This document shows positions 12,650-18,557 of a DNA stretch of 18,557 nt, piece after piece. The stretch comes from Alphaproteobacteria bacterium (GTDB lineage Bacteria > Pseudomonadota > Alphaproteobacteria > UBA3830). The notes under the pieces were generated by a model. It was given only the letters and a program-made list of their open reading frames with translations, was not told the DNA's origin and made no database searches. Positions within the stretch are counted from its first letter, which is position 1. Each line of letters opens with the position of its first letter. The DNA lies in assembly GCA_025998595.1 (NCBI GenBank), contig BNWE01000018.1, positions 1 to 18,557 on the forward strand, given 5' to 3'. The position numbers were made by a program, and so were the translations under genes.

Positions 12650-14701
12650 TCAAGCGGCCAACGCTTCGGCGGGTTCACCCGCCACGGTGGTGACTGCCTC
12701 CGCACCGTCCTGCGAGCCTTGCTCGGGCACGCCATCCATCTTGAAAATGACGGGCATCCAACCCTTGCCGTTCACCAGCCGCTCGGCCTCGCGGGCAATG
12801 TCGGCCTTCTTGAGCTTCGCCAGCCGGTTGACGCTCTCGGGCGCGAATTCGCCCACGGCTTGCAGAACGGCCGCCTTCGGGACATGCTTGAAATAGCCTT
12901 CCGCAGTCGGTTGCCACCACGCGGCCATGTCGAGGCCCACGGCCTGCGCCAGTTCTTCGCCCGGCTGCTGCGCCGTGGCGCGCAGCGTCACCACATCCAC
13001 CGTGGATGCCACGCACACGGCCAGTAGCTTGACCAACTCGCCTTGCCCCATCGCCAGCAGCGCGGCGAACAGTGCGGCGCTGTCCTCGGGCAACTTGCCG
13101 CCCCACGTCTGCTGCGATTCGCGGAGCGCTACGGCGGCGGGAGACTCGGGCCAGTCCGGTGCCATGCCTTCCAGCCGGTCTTGAATTTTCAGGCTCACGC
13201 CCAGCGGCATATCGTGGCCGTAGTAGCGGCCCTGAAAGACGGTCTGCACCATGCCATGCACCAGCACGGCCAGCGCCACCTGTGGATGCTGGGCTACCTC
13301 GATTTGCAGCGCCGCCGTGCGGTGCGCGCTCAGGCGTTGGGCCAGCCGGTCGGAAATCGCTGCGGCCTTGGGCTGCACGTCTTCCTCGCCTTCGTCATCG
13401 TTCGCGGCGTCCGGGTCGCTAAAGCCTTGGCGCAACTTCTCCAGCGTGCGAAGGGCTTTCGCCTCGGCCTCGCGCAGCAGCCCTCGATGAATCACGGCCT
13501 CGCCGTTGCGGTCGATGGTGACGATGGCACCGGCTGCGGCCTTCACATTCGCGCCGTATCCCTGCAAGCCTTCTTCCAGTGCCTGCAACTGCTCGCTCAG
13601 GGCTTCGCCTTCCTCCTGCAAGGCATCGGCCTTGTCCTCGTCGTCGGCGTCCATCGCGGCATCCACCGCTTCGGCCACCTCCTGCATCTTGGCTTGCAGC
13701 TTCTCGATGCGCTGCGCTTCGCGCTTGTTGGGTTCGCGCCGCTCCCTCGGGGCGCGCTGGAAGGCGTGCAGGTCGGCATGGGTCATGCCCGGCGTGGCAT
13801 CGGCCCAAGCCCAGCCCTCGGCCTTCACCTCGGCGGCGATGCCGGTCAGCTTGTCTTGCGCCAGCCGTTCCAGCAGTGCGGCGTCGGTCAGATACACGCC
13901 CGCATCTCCTTCCGCGAACAGGTCACGCCGGATACCACCGCCCGCCTGCTCGTAGGCGTCCAACCCAACGAAGCGCACCAGCGGATGCCGGTAGGCGTCA
14001 ATCTCGCGCTCGGTCAGACGCTCGCGCAAGTGCGAGGGGTGACGCTGCCACTGTGGGGCGTCGTAGTAGGCGGCTTCCTGTGCCGCGTGGTCATCCGTCC
14101 CGGCCAGGGCCATCAGTTGGTCAAGGCTCACGGCATCGGCGCGATAGTCCTCCATCAGGCGCGGCGAGACATTCGCCAGCTTCAAGCGGCGCTGCACCAC
14201 CAGCGGCGTGACGGAGAAATCCGCTGCAATGTCCTCGATGGGACGGCCTTCGGCCACCAGCGCGGCGAACGCCTCGAACTGGTCAGCCGGGTGCATGGCT
14301 TCACGCTGCACGTTCTCGGTGAGACTGGCAGTGCGGGCCGTGCCATCGGCCACTTGCAGGCAAGGCACCTGCCAATCCTTGGCGATGCGGTGTTTCTTCG
14401 CCAGCAGCTTCAAAGCTGCGAGGCGACGGCCACCGGCCACCACCTCGTATTGCAGGCCATCGGCGGCGGGAATCACGATCAGGTTTTGCAGCAGGCCCAC
14501 GCGCTGGATGGATGCGGCCAGTTCAGGGATGGACATGCGCGGGGTCTTGCGCACGTTGCGGCCCGTGGGGCGCAGCACCAGACGCGACAGCGGCACCAGG
14601 ATCATGTGCTTGCTCGGGTCGGCGGCTTGCAGCACGTTCGCGGCGCTGTTGGCTGCGGTCTGGACGGCGCGGGCTTCGGTGGTGGTGGTAACGGCGTTCA
14701 T
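12650..14701 (-). CDS. Large ParB/RepB/Spo0J family protein
   Basis: A 683-residue protein, about twice the length of chromosomal ParB. The N-terminal ParB-N/sulfiredoxin-like domain is at about residues 33-135, with 'GGRRLAALK' (90-98) in place of the GERR box and the arginine motif 'TENVQRE' (128-134). An HTH is at about 150-178 ('EDIAADFSVTPLVVQRRLKLANVS'). An acidic, coiled-coil-like stretch lies at about 330-385, and the remainder is specific to ICE ParB-like proteins. Such proteins may bind parS-like sites or act as nucleases; here ParA has its own small RHH partner elsewhere, so a partition role is not certain. The ATG at 14701 has GGAGA upstream. It lies 75 bases after the DUF932 gene with a GGAGGGG/CCCCTCC hairpin between them. 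Confidence 0.88.
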   Translation of the reverse strand: MNAVTTTTEARAVQTAANSAANVLQAADPSKHMILVPLSRLVLRPTGRNVRKTPRMSIPELAASIQRVGLLQNLIVIPAADGLQYEVVAGGRRLAALKLLAKKHRIAKDWQVPCLQVADGTARTASLTENVQREAMHPADQFEAFAALVAEGRPIEDIAADFSVTPLVVQRRLKLANVSPRLMEDYRADAVSLDQLMALAGTDDHAAQEAAYYDAPQWQRHPSHLRERLTEREIDAYRHPLVRFVGLDAYEQAGGGIRRDLFAEGDAGVYLTDAALLERLAQDKLTGIAAEVKAEGWAWADATPGMTHADLHAFQRAPRERREPNKREAQRIEKLQAKMQEVAEAVDAAMDADDEDKADALQEEGEALSEQLQALEEGLQGYGANVKAAAGAIVTIDRNGEAVIHRGLLREAEAKALRTLEKLRQGFSDPDAANDDEGEEDVQPKAAAISDRLAQRLSAHRTAALQIEVAQHPQVALAVLVHGMVQTVFQGRYYGHDMPLGVSLKIQDRLEGMAPDWPESPAAVALRESQQTWGGKLPEDSAALFAALLAMGQGELVKLLAVCVASTVDVVTLRATAQQPGEELAQAVGLDMAAWWQPTAEGYFKHVPKAAVLQAVGEFAPESVNRLAKLKKADIAREAERLVNGKGWMPVIFKMDGVPEQGSQDGAEAVTTVAGEPAEALAA

Positions 14702-14776
14702 GGTGAATCTCCAAACAAGTGAAACAAGGGAATGGAGGGGAAACCGCCCCTCCGGCGGGAAAAGCGCCAGAGGGGG

Positions 14777-15601
14777 TCAGGCTTTGAGAGCACGCATGCC
14801 ATCGGCCAGCAGCCACAGGGCGCGGTTCAGGCGAATGTCCGAATCAATGCCCTGCACGGGGCGGGTCTGCTGGCGGCGTCCGTTGGTGCTGCGCCCGGAC
14901 AGGCCGCCCTTGGTCAAGTTCTCCTGCGTGCGGTTGAACACGCTCCACAGGTCGGGGCGGCGGTCGTCGAAGCGGCGCGGCATCAGGATTTGTGATTCCG
15001 AGATCGGTGCGGGCTTGGTCGGGTCGTCGTACTTGAGGGCCAGCGCGGCGCGGGCGAACACTTCCGATTCACCGGCGTCCAGCGTGATGGCCTGCATGGA
15101 TTCGCGCGATTCCTGCGCATGCTCGAAGCCACCCAGCACCTGATAGGCTCCCTCGATGACATGCCCGGCTACGTCGCCTTTGTGGGGCACGCGCACATCG
15201 CCCACGGTGTCGCCGCATACAAGGCCATTGCTGCACACGAAGCGGAACATGCCGCCCAGCAATTGATAGCTGCTCGTGCCGTCGTGCGAGTTCAGCAGGA
15301 TGATTTCGTTGGCTTCGCGAGCGTTGATCTGGTTGGCATGGCGCAGGCGCAGCATGTGTTTCGTGTGCTCGCGCCGGCCCTCGTTGCGCACGCGGGTCTG
15401 GCACACCATGAAGGGTTGAAACCCTTCCTTTCGAAGCTCGGTCAACACGGCAGCCGTGGGGATGTAGGCGTATCGCTCGGAACGGCTCTCATGCGGGGCA
15501 TCCGCGAAGATGGACGGGGCCACCTTGCGAATCTGGTCATCGGACAGAGGGGTTTCGCTGCGCTGCGCGGGGGAGTGGGAAGCAAAACGGGTTGCAAGCA
15601 T
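14777..15601 (-). CDS. DUF932 domain protein (phage/plasmid-like)
   Basis: A 274-residue protein of the DUF932/phage-plasmid-like family, which nearly always accompanies the large ParB-like gene in these elements. Key stretches are 'YIPTAAVLTELRKEGFQPFMVCQTRVRNEGRREHTKHMLRLRHA', 'ILLNSHDGTSSYQLLGGMFRFVCSNGLVCG' (the family core with the N-S-H-D and C-x-N-G-L elements) and 'GFEHAQESRESMQAITL'. The function is unknown; it is a cytoplasmic protein of the usual length. The ATG at 15601 has AGGAGA upstream and gives the family start 'MLATRFASHS'. A long structured leader lies upstream (15602-16199). Confidence 0.9.
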   Translation of the reverse strand: MLATRFASHSPAQRSETPLSDDQIRKVAPSIFADAPHESRSERYAYIPTAAVLTELRKEGFQPFMVCQTRVRNEGRREHTKHMLRLRHANQINAREANEIILLNSHDGTSSYQLLGGMFRFVCSNGLVCGDTVGDVRVPHKGDVAGHVIEGAYQVLGGFEHAQESRESMQAITLDAGESEVFARAALALKYDDPTKPAPISESQILMPRRFDDRRPDLWSVFNRTQENLTKGGLSGRSTNGRRQQTRPVQGIDSDIRLNRALWLLADGMRALKA

Positions 15602-16199
15602 GTCGTTCTCCTGAACAAAAAGGCTGTTGAAGAAAACCGCACACCGGATTCCTAGATTCGGAGCCCAGCCTTTCGGCTGTTCGGTGCGGTCGGCACGAGG
15701 AACCCGGTTGGCCCTGTTGCCACCGTCTTTCCTGAGTTCATCGCCCGCGACGGTCAGGAGCGCGCGGACGGGGGCCGTCAAGGAGACAAGCGCAGGGTTG
15801 GTGCGGCCCGCAGGCGCAGCCGAGGACACGGCCCTGCGCGCCTTGACGGCACATGGCCGCGGGCTACAGTCGCGAGCAAGGTGATGGAGTCAGGAAAGAC
15901 GGCTGAACAAGGCAACGGCCATCCTTGTGTGCCGACCGCACGGCAAGCGAAGCGCGCAGGCCCGGATCTGGAAGCCGGGCCGGAGGCGTCAGTCGAGCAG
16001 CGCGAGGGAACGATGGAAGCCCGATAGGGGCGAGACGCCGAAGGCGGCTCGATGCGCAGCACGACAGCGCGACCGGCCATCTCCCAGTTGGCCGGGGACG
16101 CCCTGACTTCAATGCTCGATGAAAACCACGCCCAGGACGAACTTTATGCACAAGGCATAGAGGGAGTTGGCTCTGCTGTTGAAACTGCGGTTGGTTTCT
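15602..16199. other. Non-coding region upstream of DUF932
   Basis: No supported gene is seen in 598 bp. The open frames are low-complexity Arg/Ala/Pro types. It contains a split hairpin at 16031-16051 (parts CGAG and CGCC with an A-G mismatch between them, loop GAA). Others are a GGCCCGG/CCGGGCC hairpin near 15957-15979 and, on the - strand, a CAGCC/GGCTG stem with a GAAA loop near 15667-15680, close to the DUF932 start. The DUF932 promoter must lie here but no clear box is visible. Confidence 0.5.
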
Positions 16200-16321
16200 G
16201 GCCGATCCGGCGCAGCCGGTTCGGCGGTCTTCGAGGGGCGCCAAGCATCGCGCGGCGGGGATAGCCCGCAGGGCTTTCCCCTGGAGGCAAGCGAAGCGCG
16301 TAGCGCCGCAGGCGCGAAGGC
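16200..16321 (+). repeat. Dispersed hairpin repeat, copy C (first half only)
   Basis: The third copy of the repeat, matching the first about 120 bp of copies A and B and then diverging at 16322. Hairpin 1 has arms 16201-16211 and 16215-16225, hairpin 2 has arms 16257-16267 and 16271-16281. Both have loop GCA and all pairs intact except the central T-T mismatch. It is the best preserved of the three and has the same orientation, although the neighbouring genes run the other way. Confidence 0.85.
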
Positions 16322-16339
16322 ATCGGCATCGGACGCAGC

Positions 16340-16377
16340 AAAAGAAAAAGGCGCGTCGTCCTCTCGGGCGACGCGCC
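16340..16377 (-). terminator. Intrinsic terminator of the zinc-ribbon gene
   Basis: Arms GGCGCGTCG (16350-16358) and CGACGCGCC (16369-16377) pair perfectly and extend by two more pairs. On the - strand a TTTTTCTTTT run follows (complement of 16349-16340). It lies 17 bases after the stop of the gene at 16395. Confidence 0.8.
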
Positions 16378-16394
16378 AGGTTGCCAACGCGCGA

Positions 16395-16784
16395 TCAGTT
16401 CGCCGCCGGCGACACCATCGCTTCAAGCTGCTCGATGACGCCCGGCTCGACGAAGACGCAAGGCTGGTTAGCCTCGATCGGGACGTTGAACATCTTGGAG
16501 AACACGTGACGCTTCAGGTGCGCCAGCCGGCCCGTTCGATAAGCCTGCTCGGGCTTCACGCTGCCATTCGGCGAGCCGCTGCGCTGCGGGTCGCATTCGA
16601 CCAGCGCGACGAAATCATCGTCGGCCAGCTTCTGGTGTTCGGCGCACAGACCCCAGCCTGTCGTCGTGTGGCGCTCCATGCTCGCGCGCAGGCGCTTGTC
16701 GAGCAGGATGGCGCCGGTGTCGAAGGCCACGCCGCAGACCAGGCAGACGTGTTGTTCCATCGAAACGTGTGATTTGTCGTTCAT
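16395..16784 (-). CDS. Zinc-ribbon-like hypothetical protein of ICEs (129 aa)
   Basis: A 129-residue cytoplasmic protein with cysteines at 14 and 17 ('HVCLVCGVAFDTGAILLD') and C47-x2-H50 ('GWGLCAEHQKLADDDFVALVE'), which together could hold one zinc ion. The rest, with 'ECDPQRSGSPNG', 'AYRTGRLAHLKR' and 'CVFVEPGVIEQLEAM', matches proteins often found beside DUF932/ParB genes in beta- and gamma-proteobacterial elements; annotations there vary and the function is unknown. The ATG at 16784 has CGGAGA upstream; a second Met at position 9 is possible. It has its own intrinsic terminator. It is the last recognisable gene of the element before chromosomal DNA. Confidence 0.75.
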   Translation of the reverse strand: MNDKSHVSMEQHVCLVCGVAFDTGAILLDKRLRASMERHTTTGWGLCAEHQKLADDDFVALVECDPQRSGSPNGSVKPEQAYRTGRLAHLKRHVFSKMFNVPIEANQPCVFVEPGVIEQLEAMVSPAAN

Positions 16785-17142
16785 GACGATCTCCGGTTGC
16801 TCGGGCGGAATTGCCCGGAACCGTCGTCAGCACGGCGCAGACAGACATTCACTCTCTCCTGGTTGCTGGGCTATTCGGGTGAGCACACCGACATGCCGTT
16901 GCCGAAGAAGCATTCATGCGAATGCATCGATGCCGAACGTCCACGGGTCGTCCCTGGGTGTGCTACCAAGCGGTATTCTGGGCACTCGGCACATACGCGT
17001 CTTGCCCGCCAGTGCATGGCGAGTTGACTTTGTATGCACAAGGCAAAATCCGGTTGACCGCAGCCGGACGCTACATCGTTAGCGGGCCGTTTTCTTGGTG
17101 TAATTTCGGATTCAGCGCCAGCTATCGTTGCTCCCTTTGACC
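16785..17142. other. Gap containing the right element/chromosome junction
   Basis: No gene is supported in these 358 bp. Base composition is lower in GC than on either side, and a GCATTC/GAATGC hairpin lies near 16910-16925. The element-to-chromosome junction and the promoter of the AraC-type gene must both lie here. No integrase, tRNA end, thiolase 3' end or duplicated target sequence can be seen. Confidence 0.45.
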
Positions 17143-18171
17143 ATGTTGAAACCCGTCGTCACTGTTCCTGTTTTTGCCGTGCATGGCCTGCTCGACGGCG
17201 CGCGCAGCAAAGGACTGGCCACCGAGTCCTGGCTGGATGGCGTTCTGGCGCAGGCCCGCATCGCCGAGTCGCTGCTGCATCTGGAGCAGTCGCGTGTGAC
17301 CATAGAGCAATACATCGCACTCTTCAGTGCCGTGAAGAACAGCTTGGACGACGAATGCCTAGGCCATCTACACGGTCGGCCGTTGCGCTGCGGCAGCTTT
17401 GCGCTGATGGCTCGCTCTACGCTCGGGGCCAAGACGCTGGCAGCCGCCTTGCAGCGCGTGAGTGCATCCTTCGCCCTGCTGCAGGACGACGTGGCGCTTG
17501 TGCCCGTCTCTGATGGCTTGCTCAAGGGTGCTGCTCTGGACGTGCGCCACGCCCTGGGCAAACATTCAGACTTCCTGCACGGGCTGCTGTTGCGCGTTTT
17601 CTGGCGTCTGCTGGTATGGCTGCACGGCGGCCGACTGGTGCCCAGAGGGCTCGATTTTGCCTTCGAGCCACCGCCGCGTGCCGCAGACTATGCCCAAATC
17701 TTCTCGGGCACGTTGCGGTTCGGGCAGGCGCGGTCGGCGGTCTGGTTCGAGGCATCCGCATTCACGCAGCCGATGCGCCGTGACACCGCCGCGCTCCAGA
17801 CCTTTTTGCGTGCCACACCGGGCAACCTGATCGGCCCGCGTCTAATCGAGCGGACAGCCAGCGCGCGGGTGCGCGCGCTATTGCAGCAAGCGTGCCCGGA
17901 GTGGCCCGATCTGACTGTCGCCGCGCAGCGCTTGCACATGTCGGTCAGCGCACTGCAGCGGCATCTGGCCGTGGAGGGCAAGTCCTTTCAGGTGCTGAAG
18001 GACGAGTTACGGCGCGACATGGCGATCGTTCGGTTGACCAGCACCGATGCCGCGCTGAGCGCCATCGCCGCCGAGTTGGGGTTCGCCGACGGCACCGCCT
18101 TCCAGCGGGCCTTCAAGTCATGGACCGGCAGCACGCCAGGCGTCTATCGTTCGCGCACCCAAAAAACGTAG
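17143..18171 (+). CDS. AraC-family transcriptional regulator
   Basis: A 342-residue regulator with the N-terminal ligand-binding domain of the 'arabinose-binding' PF12625 type (about residues 20-215) and a C-terminal pair of HTH motifs (about 240-338). The second HTH carries the AraC signature 'AIAAELGFADGTAFQRAFKSWTGSTPGVYR'; the first reads 'LTVAAQRLHMSVSALQRHLAVEGKSF'. Regulators of this subclass usually activate nearby catabolic or lipid-related genes. The ATG at 17143 was chosen over a TTG at 17128; the ribosome site is weak in both cases. It converges on the SDR gene, with only 22 bases between the stops. With the liv-thiolase genes on the other side of the element, it may once have controlled the same catabolic cluster. 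Confidence 0.9.
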   Translation: MLKPVVTVPVFAVHGLLDGARSKGLATESWLDGVLAQARIAESLLHLEQSRVTIEQYIALFSAVKNSLDDECLGHLHGRPLRCGSFALMARSTLGAKTLAAALQRVSASFALLQDDVALVPVSDGLLKGAALDVRHALGKHSDFLHGLLLRVFWRLLVWLHGGRLVPRGLDFAFEPPPRAADYAQIFSGTLRFGQARSAVWFEASAFTQPMRRDTAALQTFLRATPGNLIGPRLIERTASARVRALLQQACPEWPDLTVAAQRLHMSVSALQRHLAVEGKSFQVLKDELRRDMAIVRLTSTDAALSAIAAELGFADGTAFQRAFKSWTGSTPGVYRSRTQKT

Positions 18172-18193
18172 CGCTGCTTCGACGCGGTCGCAC

Positions 18194-18557
18194 TCAAAGC
18201 GACGAGCACAGATGCCCGCCATCCACTGGCACGCAGGCGCCGGTCATCCACGACCCGGCCTCGGTCGCGAACAGCAGGAACAGACCGTTGAGCTCCTCCG
18301 GCTTACCCAGGCGGCGCATCGGGATGCGCTTGATAAGCGCCTTGCCATGGTCGGTATCCCACATGGCATCGGTCATCTCGGTGTCGATGTAGCCCGGCTC
18401 GATGGCATTGACGCGAATGCCGTGGCGCGCCCATTCGAGCGCCAGGCTCTTGGTCATGTGCACGACTGCAGCCTTGGACGTGGCATACAGCATGGCGCCC
18501 GGCATCACGCGTTCGCCCAGGATCGATGCGATGTTGATGACTGAGCCTCCCCGCCCC
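18194..18557 (-). CDS. Short-chain dehydrogenase/reductase (SDR), C-terminal part
   Basis: The gene enters the window from the right edge, so only about 120 C-terminal residues are visible. The catalytic serine is in 'VINIASILGE' and the Y-x3-K pair in 'MLYATSKAAVVHMTKSLALEWARHGIRVNAIEPGYIDTEM', followed by 'RRLGKPEELNGLFLLFATEAGSWMTGACVPVDGGH'. All are hallmarks of classical NAD(P)-dependent SDRs; the missing N-terminus would hold the TGxxxGIG cofactor motif. The substrate cannot be told. The gene is convergent with the AraC-type gene and could be a 3-hydroxyacyl-type dehydrogenase in view of the thiolase remnant at the other side. Confidence 0.92.
   Translation of the reverse strand, partial: GRGGSVINIASILGERVMPGAMLYATSKAAVVHMTKSLALEWARHGIRVNAIEPGYIDTEMTDAMWDTDHGKALIKRIPMRRLGKPEELNGLFLLFATEAGSWMTGACVPVDGGHLCSSL

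Larger units (their letters stand above)
2232..16850. mobile_element. Partial Tn4371/IncP-like integrative and conjugative element (replication, partition and mobilisation module)
   Basis: The genes from the relaxase (2272) to the zinc-ribbon protein (16784) are the co-occurring core of Tn4371-like elements: DUF3363 relaxase, TraF, DUF2840, RHH protein, ParA, RepA, AlpA-like, DUF2285, DUF2958, XRE, DUF736, ParB and DUF932, in that order. The left edge is taken as the first base after the broken thiolase Cys codon. The right edge is only approximate, somewhere after the promoter-proximal end of the 16395-16784 gene. No integrase, traG, trb genes or direct-repeat attachment sites are visible in the window. 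The element is therefore either a deletion remnant or one piece of a rearranged copy. It probably cannot transfer itself, but could still be mobilised if its oriT and relaxase work. Confidence 0.75.

Noticed and set aside
15778..16080. A 100-codon - strand frame upstream of DUF932
   Set aside because: Arg/Pro/Ser-rich sequence without a plausible start site, overlapping conserved-looking hairpins; more likely non-coding leader DNA.
16145..17045. A shared 13-mer (TATGCACAAGGCA) at 16145-16157 and 17033-17045 considered as a possible attachment-site pair
   Set aside because: A 13-base match is expected by chance in a window of this length, and neither position coincides with a known junction or integrase.
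16850..17142. Search for the missing thiolase C-terminus, a tRNA end or an integrase at the right junction
   Set aside because: No frame with thiolase motifs, no tRNA-like fold and no tyrosine recombinase sequence can be read there.
1..18557. CRISPR arrays, rRNA and tRNA genes, and complete insertion sequences
   Set aside because: No regular spacer-repeat array, no RNA-gene-like stretches and no transposase sequence were seen anywhere in the window.

Overview
The window is GC-rich DNA whose codon use and gene content point to a beta-proteobacterium (Comamonadaceae/Burkholderiales type) or a Pseudomonas-like host; the sequence alone does not fix the species. It has three parts. (1) Positions 1-2231 are chromosomal: the last codons of a LivF-type ABC ATPase, two branched-chain amino acid type permeases (LivH, LivM) and the first 86 codons of a thiolase. 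All are tightly packed on the + strand, as in a catabolic uptake/CoA-ester degradation operon. (2) From about 2232 to about 16850 lies part of an integrative and conjugative element whose gene set and order match the Tn4371/IncP-like family. (3) From about 16850 to the end is chromosomal DNA again: an AraC-type regulator (+) and the C-terminal part of an SDR oxidoreductase (-).

The element is read mostly on the - strand. From right to left it carries a zinc-ribbon protein, DUF932, a large ParB-like protein, a 69-aa protein, DUF736, DUF2958, DUF2285, an AlpA-like excisionase/activator, RepA, ParA, a ribbon-helix-helix partner, DUF2840, TraF and a DUF3363 relaxase. Only an XRE regulator and a GNAT acetyltransferase run on the + strand. 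The integrase expected beyond the right end and the traG-trb mating-pair genes expected beyond the relaxase are absent. On the left the element abuts a thiolase gene cut exactly at its active-site cysteine, and the rest of the thiolase is not at the right junction. The piece therefore looks like a replication/partition/mobilisation module left by deletion or rearrangement, not a self-transmissible element.

ParA, the RHH protein, DUF2840 and TraF form a chain of ATGA overlaps. Between parA and repA lie three 17-bp iterons (candidate oriV) and three short repeats (candidate partition site). The 477-bp gap between traF and the relaxase carries hairpins and an oriT-like cluster. The DUF2958/XRE divergent gap carries a four-site dyad array and a promoter for the XRE gene.

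The most unusual content is non-coding. A module of about 120-220 bp occurs three times in the same orientation (10253, 11484, 16200). Each copy has two hairpins of one architecture: 11-nt arms, a T-T mismatch after five pairs, and a three-base loop, usually GNA. A compensatory base change occurs between two copies. Related split-stem, GNA-capped hairpins occur in the relaxase leader (three) and the DUF932 leader (one). In addition, the ribosome binding site of the AlpA-like gene sits in a 14-bp stem that would sequester it.
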